In this document: in pieces, positions 11,070 to 23,252 of the stretch
Layout: each line of letters starts with the position of its first letter
Numbering within the stretch: the stretch's first letter is position 1
Assembly: GCA_000827265.1 (NCBI GenBank)
Contig: KN834778.1
Coordinates: 447,097-511,096 of the forward strand
Reading direction: 5' to 3'
Length of the DNA stretch: 64,000 nt
DNA from: Collybiopsis luxurians FD-317 M1
Taxonomy: Eukaryota > Basidiomycota > Agaricomycetes > Agaricales > Omphalotaceae
Program-made: the position numbers and the translations under genes
Notes under the pieces: model-generated
The model's database searches: none
What the model was told of the DNA's origin: nothing
Seen by the model: only the letters and a program-made list of their open reading frames with translations

Positions 11070-12690
11070 ATGTACGAAGATTTAATCGTTGTCGACGACG
11101 ATGAACCCCAAGCTGGGCCTTCCAATATCGGAGGGGACCCTCAACCTTCCCCGGGAGCCCCAGCCCCATCGGCTTCAACTGGTTCTCGCAGCTCTTCTCG
11201 TCTTCGACTAAGCAGTCAGAATTTGCAGCAACAGGTTCCAGCACCGACCACAGAACCTTCTGGAGAGAGGTCTACTCGAGTTGGAGGTCGAACCAAGTTT
11301 CAGCCGAAGCTCAAGCTTAAATTAGGCGAAAAGCTGGCTGCTCAGGCTCCGGGAATGTCTTTCCTCGGGCAGTATGATCGGGAATTGGATTCTGACGATG
11401 AGGATCTTGCTTTTGAAGAGCAGTTTATACTGCGAGTACCTCCTGGCGAAGATTGTGAAAAATTGAGGAAAGCTGTCGCTTCCAGAGAGGTACCTCCAGA
11501 TTTGTGGTTTAAATTCAAAGGTAGCCTATGATATAAAATATCGTGTATTTTGACTGACAGCTTCTGTAGACCCTCGTCGTGGTGTTTTTCATATGGGCAG
11601 TAATCTCTACTCCTCCAAACTAGTAGACATGCCGTGTATCATTGAATCCCAGAAGACTCTTGATAATAAGCAAATGTTTAAAGTGGCAGACATATGCCAA
11701 ATGCTCGTGGTTGAAGACCGTGTCGATAACGAAGACGTAGTTACTCGCGACAAAACGTTCAACATTGATGATTTCATCTGGCCTCACGGTATCACTCCTC
11801 CGCTGGCTCATGTACGAAAGAGACGGTTCAGAAAGAGGATCAATAGAAGGGTACATTTCCCTTTGTTCTAGAGTCCACAAAATAACGGCTGACTTCCCGT
11901 CGTAGACCATTGAAACAGTAGAACAAGAAGTGGAGAGGTTAATGGAAGAAGATAGTTTAGCGACAGAAATTAAGTACGGTAAGATGCTTTTCATTCTTTT
12001 ACTCTTTCTACGGTCTCATAAATGTATCAGAGGTTCTTGAAAACGTCAATCCTGACTTGTCCGATTCCGAATTCATGGAACGGGAAGAACCAATAGACGC
12101 TCCTACTCCCGCGGTTTCCGACTTGGGCGACGCAGCGACGCCTAGTGCCTTGCCCGGGGATGAGGGCGAAGAGGAAGAAGCCGATGACGATGATCCGGAC
12201 CAAGATGGCGACATTGACGAGGAGTTGGCTGCCGAACTCGACTTGGCTCTGGGTGATGAAGAAGAGGGTGATGATGACGACGAAGAGGACGACAGTGAAG
12301 ATGAAGAGGAAGATGATGATGATGACGAAGACTCGCAGGCTCGAAGACTGCTAAACGAAGAGATTCGCGATCTTGAGGCCGCTGTGAAGAAGAAGGAGAG
12401 TGAGATTGCCAGTTCAGCTAATCCATTAATCAGGGTAAACTCAAAACAATCTTCTGCTCTGACGTAGTGCTGACTGCTTTAACTAGAAACGATTTGAGGA
12501 TGCACTCAAGAAACTGACATCTGATTTGGAGATGAAGCTAGCGCAAAGAGACGAGCTTCAAGAGTTGCAGAGGTTGCAGAAGGAAGGTATTGTCAGCAAT
12601 GGCGATCGCGATTCAGAATCTGAAGGAGGAGCTGCTGGAGGTCAAGAAGAACTGTTCGGCGGTGAAGATGCAGCTATGGAAATGGAGTAG
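11070..12690 (+). CDS. TAF7: TFIID subunit TAF7
   Basis: TAF7 is part of TFIID and in animals restrains TAF1 during assembly of the transcription start complex. I read five exons: 11070-11520, 11570-11850, 11906-11978, 12031-12434 and 12487-12690, giving 470 residues. Residues 1-100 are a disordered Ser/Pro/Gln head. The TAFII55 N-terminal domain follows: EEQFILRVP, DLWFKFKDPRRG, LVDMPCIIESQKT, KVADICQMLVVE, then YGIT-like WPHGITPPL and the basic stretch KRRFRKRINRR. After this comes a long Asp/Glu run (about residues 325-385), then a coiled C-terminus (KKLTSDLEMKLAQRDELQEL). The order of parts matches fungal TAF7 (yeast Taf67). The first ATG is used; it sits 64 bp from the divergent E2 start. 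Confidence 0.93.
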
Positions 12691-12735
12691 GTAGTTTACG
12701 TAGGTTATCAGATACATGATTGATATGAGTGGGTT

Positions 12736-13797
12736 TTACTCGTTGATATAATGTCTTGCAAAAAGATCATTTTGGATCCACAGAACCTTTGAACGGTGTT
12801 TAATTTCAGCGTACGAAATGAAACACGGGTGCTTCTATGCATACCTTGCCAATAGATGCAACGGCAGATATTTTCTCTGAACTCGAGAGCTCTTCCTCTG
12901 TCAACTTTAATATCGCAGTTTGCAGTACCGTTTGAACCCAACCAAGGGTCAGCGCACAATCGCGGTCTGACAAAGTGATATCCGGCTAATAATAGTTTGA
13001 AGAACAAGCTGATAGAGAAACGTACATGGAACAATCAAGGGAGAAACATGATTGCGATGCTTGAACGACTTGACGCCAGTATGCATAATCCCGACTTTAT
13101 CCATGTAAGCCCAGGTCTTTCCCGATGAATAGTCGGATGCTAGAACGCGGCGAGCCCAAGATTTCATGAAAATCTGAAAAGAAATGAGGAGAGACGCTTC
13201 GCGTTTTTACAGGAACAGACTGTAACCTTTCGATAGACAAGTTGAGGACTATCTAATGTCAGCTGTTCGAGTTTGGAAGGTATAGGACCATCGAAACCCT
13301 GAGAAGGATTTAACGACATGGGCCAAGCTCACAGTCTAAACGTACCTCGTTTCTATGCAGGAATATCTACAAACAAACAGTTTCAGCAGTTGCAGCACTG
13401 TACAGGTACTACCATTCCTGACCTGCTTTGTGATATCAAACTCGAATAGCTTGGCGTACAGTTCGTCAACAACTTGTGGAATCAAGTCATTCACCAAAGG
13501 TGCCACCTTGTTCAGTATAGCCTGATCTGCCTTTCCGAACATAATAAAATCCTTTACGTAGTTTATGCGATCTTCTAGGGAAGTTCTTAGCAGTTCTGAG
13601 TCGACTTCTTGGGTCATTACGGAACTTGAAACTGGGCAGGAGGCCGCAGAAAGTGCAGCATCGCTGGATGGGGAAGAAAATGCGCAAGGTGCTTCACTTG
13701 CATGAGGGGTACGCAGACCTTCGGAGCGTTGGTCTGGGATTTGAATGTCCATGGTCGCTTTTTGGTTGGTAATGGAACCGACAGGGACTGGAGACAT
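12736..13797 (-). CDS. Protoglobin-family heme globin
   Basis: This is a single-domain globin of the protoglobin / globin-sensor type (DUF of the PF11563 kind), expected to bind heme and O2, CO or NO. I read about six exons with joins near 13423, 13330, 13230, 13020 and 12850. Family blocks are clear: DRINYVKDFIMFGKAD, VNDLIPQVVDELYAKLFEFD, the helix with YMDKVGIMHTG (the proximal His region), and the end LWIQNDLFARHYINE, a hallmark of fungal protoglobins. A Ser-rich, probably disordered N-terminus of about 60-75 residues precedes the globin. The start could be 13797 or the internal ATG at 13752. No output domain (kinase, cyclase) is attached. It diverges from the Ash2 gene with about 155 bp between starts. 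Confidence 0.85.
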
Positions 13798-13952
13798 GGA
13801 TGCTGGCAGTGAGAAAATGATTGCAGTAAAGAGCTTTTTAAAATACATCGGGGAATATTTACTGAAGAAATCGAGAACTAATCCAGAGCATGATGGTGGT
13901 CGAGGCCAAGGCAATAAATTTAAGCGCCTAGGTCCCTTGGCTTCTGGACATC

Positions 13953-15801
13953 ATGTTCGCCGAATCGTCCTCTCCGCCTCCCGAGGCGCGGCCGTCGCCA
14001 CAACCAACTGCCCCAACGACGGGAGGAAAGAAAAGGAAACGCGGTGCTCAACAGCCACCCGCGCATGCTTCATCGCCTGCTCCTTCGGACCCTGGAACTC
14101 CAGAGTATGTGTTGGCCATTCATCGTCTTGCGAATCGAAAATTCATTCTTCTCTTTCAGAGTCCTTACATCCCGAAGCGACATATCTTCTCGCCCTCAGC
14201 TCAAAGTCTCTCGAGGACCAACGTTTGTACCTACTTCCGAAGGTTCCCCATACTTTAAAACCGAATCAGTTGGCGTAAACCGTGTCGGATTTCGTTATGT
14301 TCCTGCCGGAATTAAGCCTCCAGGCGCAGTCATTCAATTTCGAACAATCGAGAGCAATCCACGCTCTTACAGAATCAGTTGGGAGGATCGAAGTCCATTC
14401 ATTCACGTAACTAAAGACGGGCAAGGACTGCTGGGTACCAAGGGCCATCGTAGCGCACGTGGAAACGCTCCAGTGAGGGAAGGAAAGTGGTATTTGGAGG
14501 TTAAAATTCTTCGGGGAGGAGGAGAATCTTCAAATGAAGGAATGAGAGAGGGCTGCCATGTTAGGCTGGGCTGGGGTCGACGCGAAGCGCCCTTAAATGG
14601 ACCAGTTGGTTTGGATGGCTATAGTTATGGCTACCGCGACAAGACTGGCGAAAAGGTTACCCTTTCCAGACCACGTCCATACGGACGTCCGTTTCGCTCG
14701 GGAGATGTCATTGGGTTGTACATCTCACTTCCGCCAAAACGCGTCGCAAATCCCAAGGACCCTACTGATCCTGCCCACCTGAACCGGGAACGTATCGCTA
14801 TCGACTTTAAAGGGCAAGAAATGTTCGAGATGCAGGAGTATCCTCAGTCGAAGGAAATGATTGCGCTTGTAGATTACTCGGGAAAACCATCTAATTCCGT
14901 TTCTTTACCTTCTACGACTACCAAAAAGGGTAGCGGAGGTAAGCTGCCAGAGCGAGGTGGTGCCCCCACGAGCACTACCCAGAACAAAAATGAAGATCTT
15001 CGTCCACTGCCGACGTTGGAAGGCTCTCGAATCGCCTTCTTTGTTAATGGGGAGTCTCAAGGTGTTGCGTTCCAGGACATCTATGACTTCTTGCAACTTC
15101 GACAGTCAGAACGAAAGGCGAAAGAGAAGAAACGGTACCGTGAAGGCATGAAAGAATCTCACAAAGATAATCCTTTTGATGATGGTACTCTTGGATACTA
15201 TCCCCTCATTTCACTCTTCAACGACGCGTCGGTTCAGATAAATCCTGGACCCGAATTTCACTTTCCGCCTCCCCCTAATATTGACACTATTCTTGACGAT
15301 CCTTCTTCCATAACTCTCGACGATCAGGAAAGGACTTGGCGTCCCATCTGTGAACGATACCCGGAATTTATGGCAGAGCAATGGGAGTTTGATGAACGCG
15401 AGGAACAGGAAGCGCAGGCGAATATGGCGGAAATCGCGATACAGGAGAAGGCAGCTGCCCAAAAGAAAGCTCAGAGAGAGAAGAAGAAGCGAGAGGCCGA
15501 AGCTAGAAAGCGAGCGAAGGTCCAGCCAGAGAAGTCACCCTCAGTCGGACCAGGACCAGGCCATCTCACCTTGACTCAACCTCAGCCTAGTCCTCTACGT
15601 CACACTAGCATCACAACATATGAGGAATTTGTTCCCGAAGCAATGAGCTCTCCTGCCCCGCTCAATAATGCGGACACGCCGGGTCCAAACAACAGTTATC
15701 TTTCGGATAATGGAGAGGAAGAAATCGGGGTTTCTTTTGCACATACTAACTCGATAGATAGTACCGCTACATGGACACCCAAGAATGAAGATTTTCATTA
15801 G
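13953..15801 (+). CDS. BRE2: COMPASS (Set1C) subunit Ash2/Bre2, SPRY domain
   Basis: Ash2/Bre2 is a core subunit of the Set1 histone H3-K4 methyltransferase complex and activates the catalytic SET protein together with its partners. I read two exons, 13953-14104 and 14160-15801, giving 597 residues. After a disordered Pro-rich head with a basic patch (GKKRKRG), the SPRY domain begins near residue 70 (VGFRYVPAG). It includes SWEDRSPFIHVTKDGQGL, GKWYLEVKILRGG, HVRLGWGRREAPLNGPVG, DGYSYGYRDKTG and GDVIGLYISLP. An insertion follows, then SRIAFFVNGESQG and GYYPLISLF, which close the SPRY fold. The tail has a long charged coiled coil and a disordered end. No PHD finger is visible, as in yeast Bre2. 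The split SPRY is typical of this family. Confidence 0.92.
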
Positions 15802-15900
15802 TAGCTGAGTTGTATGTACCCTTTGGGAAGATAAGATAAGATAAGATACCGTTTCGCCCGTGTAATGTGTCGTTCTGCCCAAGAGGGCCCTGGTCTGAAA

Positions 15901-18900
15901 ATGCCAACTCGAATAGCGTCGACCTTTCATCCTGCCTCATCCGTCATCTCCTCTGTAAAATGCTCTCTTCTATCTGGAGAGCTTGAGCATCTTGTTATAG
16001 CCAAGCTAAACTCCTTGCAGGTGTACTCAATACTCGAGTCCAAATTGCAGCTAGAATGTAATCTAGAAATACGGGGCAAAGTCCGACTTGTGCGAGCCAT
16101 TCCTATCAAAGTAGGCATTGCTTTCAATTCCTGTCTGTCATATTGACTCTCGATTAGAAACACTCTAGATGCAACTTGTTCGTCCTTCTTGATCATCCAG
16201 ATCCCGAAGTCCTTATCTTGAGTTACACCGAATCCGAGGAACCTGGCTCTGGCAAACTGAATTTGAAGCATCAAATATCGTTAGAAGAACGCGGAAGCAG
16301 ACCTGCCGAGTTCTGTACGGATGCTCTAGTACACCCCTCTGGGGAATTTGCAGTCGTAAGCTGCTATGCAGGAAAGCTGAAGGCCATTAGTATTGACGAT
16401 GGCCAAGTATACAACTTGCAGTGAGTATTTTCTTAATTTTCTTGCTGCACCTTCGGACTCATAGATACTCAGAATCTTTGAATACAACCTTTTGAGCTTC
16501 GCCTTCCTTCCTTTGCTGCACGAAGATAACTACGCAGTTGCTCTTCTCTACCTCAATCACGATGAACATATTCATATCGTCGCTCGTAATCTTTTGATTT
16601 CCTCAGAAGGAGGAGCAGAACTTGACAACGAAATTTCGGGCTCATTTCAACCAACATACGTACCGTCGAAGTATCTCCCTTCTCCGGACGAGTCCCTCCC
16701 TCAGCTAATTCCTATTCCTGCTGACGATCCATTTGGGATGTCCGACAATGATGACTCGTTTCTTGGGGGGATTCTTGTTGTGGGGGGAACAAAAGTTCTA
16801 CTGTACGAGCTGGAGACCCAGGATGCCCAGGAGAAGCCAAAGGGTAAACGGAAGCGGGATGCGCGAAAGCAGGGTTCAGGTATAGATTCCGGGAAGAGAC
16901 GGGAGTTCAAGAAGAGGGAACCGAAAGCTTCAGTACATTGGCCTTGGAGTCGAATATCTACGTATGTGTTTCGGAACCGCCTTCAACTACACGCAACGGA
17001 CTAACCGATAGATAGATGGTCGGCAATTGACAATCCCCTCAAGAAGATACTAATCGGAGACGTTTTTGGTCGGTTGGCGATGCTGTCCCTTACGAACCTA
17101 GAAAATCTTGGGTTAGTCCTGGTCCCGCTTGGGGAGGTGCGCGCCATACAGACTCTTATTTCCATGTCTCTCATGCTCATTGTAGACTTCTCCTGCCACG
17201 ACGATTTCTTACCTCACTAATCAAGTAGCATTTGTTGGCTCACATCTCGGAGATTCTCAAGTTGTTCGTATCAGCGACGTTCCAGTCTCTTCAACCGAAA
17301 CTCCCACCTTACCCATTTCAAATACAATTAAGACTGTATCTCCGGAAAGCCTCAATCAGCTCGACGACAAAGGCAAAGGACCTAGCTTGGATGATACTGA
17401 TAACACCAATAAAGGGTGTATCATTGCTACCAAGGGCTCGTATCTTAATGCAATCCAAACATTCAAGAATATTGCTCCGATAAGGGACGCCGTTCTCGCA
17501 GATTTAGACGGAAGTGATCAGGTTAGTCTTTTCGTTCATCCACTGCCGGCATGTTGAACAGCTGTATTGTATTTAGGCGCACATCGTTACTTGCTCAGGC
17601 GGAGGAAATACGGGATCTGTGAATGTTGTCCGTATTGGGACAGATTTTGAAGAACTGGCGTCAATACCAGGACCGGAAAATACAACCAATCTGTGGCCCG
17701 TCAGACTCACATACAATTCTTCGTAAGTAGTTACTACATGCCCTCCATTCAATTATCAATCATCATGCAGGGAACACTCTTTCTTTATCATCACCTCACT
17801 CATCGAAACGCACGTTTTCCAAATCACACATCCTAACGAAGTCCAACTAGCTGACCGTTTTCATGAGTTCATTCTGAATGAACAGACCTTGCACATCGGA
17901 ACTATGGTCGTGAAGAGAAACAGCAGCTATGATGAAGATACTTCGCTTGTAGCGCAGGTCACTCCCTCCGGAGCGCATCTCTTCCAGTATGATGAGATTC
18001 TCCAGAAGTGGACTCGAGTCCATACTGTGCTGTCGAAGACTGTCAATCTAAAAGGAAATTTCGTTGCAGCAAGTGGCAATGCAAGCCAGCTCCTTATTGC
18101 CCAGGTACATGGATGGATGGTGTCCTATACAATACAAGGTGAAGCGGATGTGTACAAGCTTACTGTGACTAGGTGAGCGTCAAATTGCAATGTTTTTCTC
18201 CTCGCTCATATTCGTTCGACAGCAACAGCAAATTGGACTACTCTACAGGTTTCTCTCAACAGGGGAGGTGAGCATCGAATTATGAGCTCATGGGGATGAG
18301 CATTTACAACTTATCCCCCAGTTCTCCAGAACTTATTTCACCTGATGCACCCCGAGACTGGTACAACACCGAAATTTCTGCGATAAACTGCCCAGTCCTA
18401 GATCCTGCCAAACTTTTTTCTACTTTTGTCGCTGCAGCATTTTGGCACACCAATCAAATCAAGGTTTATCAATTCAACTCAGGCAACATGGAATATTTAT
18501 GCCAGAGTCCACCGCTTTCTTCACCGATACGTTCAGTCATCCTCAATTACATGACAAAGGACAGCTACAGAATCAAAGATCGAGATTCACATTTATGTGT
18601 ATTTGCTGGGCTAGCGGATGGGACTGTAGTTGCATTCGAGATGGTGTATAACGAGGACACGAAGCTGCTGGAGCTGAAAAATATGAACATGACCTCATTG
18701 GGGCATTTGCCAGTAGCGTTTACTGTTCATGAAGTAGAGGGGAAACGAGTGGTAATTGCTGCAGGAAGTAGAGCAGTAATATTTTCTTGGGAGAGGTCAC
18801 ACCTAAGAGTTTCTCCTGTGATGTTGAAGGTAGGAATATTGGGAATTATCGCATAATACCAGGCTGATTATATCTTGAATAGGACATTACGACCGTCAGA

Positions 18901-20556
18901 GCGTTCAACACAAAAAGTTATCCCAACTCGCTTATTCTCACGAATGCTTCTGGGATATCAATTGGCAGAGTAAGAAGTCTGGATAAGATGCATATCCGTT
19001 CAGTAAGTGTTTATTCTTCTCATTGGCGGCCTTCAATTATCCAACTGACCCGACGCTTTGCACAGACTTCACTCGGTCTCGATAACCCGCGCCAGATTGT
19101 GCATGAGCCCACCTACAAGGTGTTTGGTGTAACTTGCTTACGCACTCAGCCAAGCCGAATAGGAGAAGACGAGCGGGTGGCCAGTTCTTTCAAACTAGTT
19201 GATGATACGAATCTCAAAGGTAGCTATCTCATTGACACGTCGACCTGCCTCGACTCTGACGCCTTTACAGTCCTTGCGCAGGTTGATTTTGACCACAATG
19301 AGCACGTAATGTCTTCAGTCGTTATCAACATTATCGTAAATGACCAGGCTAAACCACTATTTTGTGTTGGGACAATGATCTTCCACCCGGAAGAATTGGA
19401 GACAACTTCAGGCAGAATCCATCTGTATGAAGCGTACCAACCTTCCCCAAGTATGATGCAACTGAGGCGTGTCGCTTCTGAAAACGTTGGAGGATGCGTG
19501 TACAATTTAGCGGTTATCGAAGGAATGCTTGCGGCAGCGGTCAACTCTTCGGTACACTCGCCTCCTTTGGACATATTCATCCTCCTCACTCTTATTCTAG
19601 ATCAACCTCCATCGGGTGACTCATGAGATGAAAGATTCAGACTCCACTGTGCCAGAATACTCGATAAAAAAAATTGCGGATTGGAATCACAATTACATGG
19701 TCACCTCTATCTCGTCGTATGATGACCATTTGATGGTCGCAGATCAGTTCAGCTCTGTGTCACTACTCAAGCTCAATGGGAAACAGAAACTGACGACTGT
19801 GGCGAGAGACTATTCTCCGTTGTGGCCTGTGACTGTTCAGGCATTCGATAAGGAGACTATCATTGGCGCAGATGTAAGTCAAAACTTTATCTTCTTTAGT
19901 CTTACTGAAAGGGTTCATAGCAAGCATTGAATCTCTTCATCTTCTCGTTGGCCCAAAACGCCGGCAGGGCAATACTGAGACGAGACGGATACTTTCACTT
20001 AGGAGACCTCGTCACCAAGTTCATCAGAGGCACGCAATTTCAATTACTACTTCCTCGGATTCTTACTGATCTGTCTATAGGATCTCTTGCGTCTCCTGAT
20101 GCAGCGGCTGGCCGAGGCTTGAAATCAACTCACATTTTTTGCACTCTTTCTGGACAGATCGGCGTCATCATCGATGTAGAAAACGAAGCTGCATCAAGTG
20201 CACTTTCGGATGCCTTAACTTTGCTTACATCGCTAGAGGATGAGTTCCCGGAAAAGGTAAATACTATGGGTGGAATCAGCCATGCTAGGTGGGTCGTATA
20301 AGGATGTATATACTACACTTAAGCAACAGCCGATCTAATTACTCTTATGCAGGTACCGGGCGCCTAGATCATCTAGGAGCCGGAGTGACGCTGACGAGCC
20401 TGCCCATGGTATCTTGGATGGAGACCTATTGGAGCCACTGCTCGCCCACATGGACGCATCCCCGCAGCTTGTTGAACAGATATTTACCGCAAATGAATTT
20501 GCATATTCGTTGACGGAGCTAAAGAAGGATCTGGAAGCGCTCCAAAATATGCATTA
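15901..20556 (+). CDS. DDB1: DNA damage-binding protein 1 (DDB1)
   Basis: DDB1 is the adaptor of CUL4 ubiquitin ligases and works in UV-damage recognition and cell-cycle control. The gene has about a dozen short introns and codes for roughly 1,200 residues forming three beta-propellers plus a helical C-terminus. Matches include HLVIAKLNSLQVYSI at the start, GDVFGRLAMLSL, AFVGSHLGDSQVV, CSGGGNTGSVNVVRIG, LGHLPVAFTVHEVEGK, NASGISIGRVRSLDKMHIRS, GRIHLYEAYQP, DYSPLWPVTVQAFD and the C-terminal AHMDASPQLVEQIF. The start at 15901 (MPTRIASTFHPAS) fits the family better than the upstream ATG at 15865. Near residues 250-300 it carries an extra basic linker (KGKRKRDARK, SGKRREFKKR) absent from the human protein as I know it. 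The gene is downstream of Ash2 on the same strand, 99 bp away. Confidence 0.92.
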
Positions 20557-21163
20557 AGCCGTGGCTTGTAGAATATGACATATATGAACGAACTTTGTAG
20601 CCTGGTTGTATATACTGTATCCTTACTCTTGGATAGAAATGTGCTGTCCACTGGTTGTGGGAAACTGCCATTAGTCTCCTTACTACTTCAAACCTCGTGG
20701 AAGTTGGGGGACTCCTGGAGTCCTGAACCAACAATCCAGCGCCGGACTCGGTGCCTCAGGGTTCCCTCGTGTTTGATATGATCGAAGAAGCACAGTTCCG
20801 TCGAGGCAATTCGGCCTCGATTATTGTTCAGAAAGAATTTTATAAGGCCTGGGCGCCGTGTTATAATGTATGGCAGGGTTAAACAAGTCCTTCCCCCGAT
20901 TTGCCACTGTGTTCCCTTTGTGTCTTTGTTTGAGCCGAAGATACTTCAAGAGGTATGTGAACTCTTTTGCTGCGTTCTACCTGCCCTCATCCGGGAGGAT
21001 ATCGCTACATACAGGTGATCCGTGCTCTTTACTCGCCGGTAATCGACCCCAGGACCTCGCGGGCACGCTGCAGGCTACTTGCAGGCTACTATATATCCAG
21101 GCATCCAGCCTGGTCTTAGTTGTGCGAACCCTTACCTTTTTTTCCTCAGGATTCTTGCTGGAA
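20557..21163. other. Intergenic region between DDB1 and the membrane-protein gene
   Basis: One frame is open from 20870 into the next gene without a stop, but its composition (Cys/Leu/Arg mix, no recognisable motif) argues against coding use before 21164. It contains a 7-bp perfect hairpin (TCGAGGC at 20801-20807, GCCTCGA at 20814-20820), a tandem copy of GCAGGCTACT near 21070-21090 and a TATATAT box near 21090. Confidence 0.5.
21089..21096 (+). promoter_or_regulatory. Probable TATA box of the membrane-protein gene
   Basis: A CTATATAT element lies about 70 bp before the ATG at 21164. It follows a short direct duplication. Confidence 0.45.
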
Positions 21164-23145
21164 ATGCTTTCTTCCTTGATACGTTCGTGGCGCTCTCGAG
21201 ACGAGACTCGGCAAGACTTAGAAACTAATAATAACAGGGATGGTTTCCCTCCTGCGAAACAATCTCGGCCCAGCCATCCCAAGCTGCAGTTGAATACGAG
21301 TGTTATCAGTCCTCCAATACGACTCTCGCCCCAATCTATCACTGGTTTGGACGCGCCTGAAGGTCAGCGACACCCCAGTCCAAGTAACTCTTCTCGCGTT
21401 GGACCCTCGAGTATCGCCTGGCTAAGACAGCACTCTCTGGAAAGTGGGGATCAGCTGCCTTCACGTCTTCCGGCCGCTCGACTGGGAATGATGGTGCGAC
21501 ATACGACATCTATCCCTGTAGGTCGTTCTGTGTCGTCTCCAGCATTTTCGTCGCATGTCCATCCAGCCCTATCGCTCGGAATGAATCCGATGCATGTTGG
21601 GAGCACTCATTCGCTACATTCAGAGACCCGCCCACGCGTTAGTACTCTCTACGGAGATGCTTACAATTATCCGCTCGTAAAGCCGCTTTCGCCGATCGTG
21701 GAACAGGACTACTTCTCCCCAGAGTCGCCTCGGCGAAATATCCCGCTGCCACCCGAATATGAGAAAAGTGTTACCATATCCACCAGCGTACCCAGTCCCG
21801 CTGGCACCCATTCGACTAATCGTAAGTTTAACTATCTATTACTTTTCCGGATCTTCACAAACGAGCGCACAAAACATAGTTTGACAACCTCTTTGTAGGT
21901 CCTTCTCCGGTGAACTCGATACCTTTCATAACTCGGCCCATAAACCGAAGTCTTTCGCAGAGCACCCATCGATCTGCCCTGTCAACAACATCTACAGTTG
22001 CTGGAAGTCTCCCACTTTCAGATGTTCGACCTCCATTTCATCTTTCTCAGGATGGAGACGGACCTCCATTGCGTACGGGCAAGTCATCTAACCTACTTGT
22101 GATGCCCACGATCCTTGCAGGAAGCTCCGAGGAGTATGACAATGGTGAAGACGTAGCCGAGCGCTCATCGGACGGTGAAGCGGAATCCCCGCACGATGCC
22201 GAGAGCTTTGTGACCGCGAATGATACAAGTCCAACTCATGTTGTTCCACCTTCTGTACTGGAAAACGGAACCCAACTTCCTGTCCCTACACCTGCCGTGT
22301 ACCCGCAAATACCGGTGGAATATACAGAAACTGACGTCTCGATGATCTATTCGGATGGTACTGCTAGTAGCCTCCCTTCCAGTCGATCTCCACCTTCAAC
22401 CTCGGAATCGTTCATTCGGCGCCGGTGGGACAAGGATGCTCGCTATCCGTCAGGAAGGATCCAGCTCAAGGCCAAACGCCAATGCTTCTACGCTGACGCT
22501 ACGCCTGCATTTTGGGCGTTTTGGCTGGGCTTTCTTTTCCCCGTCCTTTGGCTAATCGGCGGCTGGCATTTCACGCACTTCGGCGAGCAACCCGCAAGGC
22601 TGACATTTTGGGAATTTTACTTCAATGGTGCCTATTGGAAGGAGTTGTTTTGCTGCGGGCGAGGTAAAGTAAAATGGGAGGATAATGATCTGATAGGCAG
22701 CACCGGAACAGGGAAGGGCAAAGGGAAGGCAAAGGAGAGGCCAACAAAGATCCCAACACTTCCAAGGTGGATCACAGAGAAGCAAAGTACCGATGTGAAG
22801 AAAGCCCGCCTCAATGATGCCAAACGATCACTGAAAGGAATATCGTTCGGCTACCCATTTGTTCCGAGACCTATTGTTTATTCTTCTTCTGACGCGTATA
22901 CTCCAACGAGAGGGGCTACGCGTCGAATCATGGTATTGTTATGCAAACCGCATAGATTTTTTGACCAACTCTATGGTATCCGGTTGACTGATGTCAATGG
23001 GAAACGTGAAGCACCAAGGAGGATGTTTGACCCGTGGATTCAGAGATGTAGGTACGCTTCCATCTATTTATTGATCGTGCTGCTTGTGGGATTGGGTACG
23101 GCAGCGACATGTCTTATTATATTTAGTCTGCGAGATTTTAAGTAA
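21164..23145 (+). CDS. Disordered serine-rich protein with two C-terminal membrane spans
   Basis: Two exons, 21164-21821 and 21899-23145, give 634 residues. About the first 415 residues are Ser/Pro/Thr-rich and disordered. Then come a basic patch and a hydrophobic span (about 20 residues around FWAFWLGFLFPVLWLIGG), a Lys-rich loop with GKGKGKAKERPTK, and a second span near the end (ASIYLLIVLLVGLGTAATCL) followed by a five-to-eight-residue tail. The arrangement would put both ends on the cytosolic side. I do not recognise a named family; similar proteins are common as uncharacterised membrane proteins in basidiomycetes. The frame stays open upstream to an ATG at 20870, so a longer N-terminus cannot be ruled out, but the TATA-like box near 21090 favours 21164. 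Confidence 0.72.
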
Positions 23146-23252
23146 CTTGTAATTAGCAGTAGACCATCCTCTAAGCATCGATTGATGAGTATGGCAATGC
23201 GAATGTAGCGCTGTGGGCGCTTAAATAAATTTCATTCTAAGTTCCTGAAGTC

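Noticed and set aside
20870..21163. In-frame upstream extension of the membrane-protein gene
   Set aside because: Its composition does not resemble the Ser/Pro-rich body, and a TATA-like box near 21090 fits a start at 21164; still possible.
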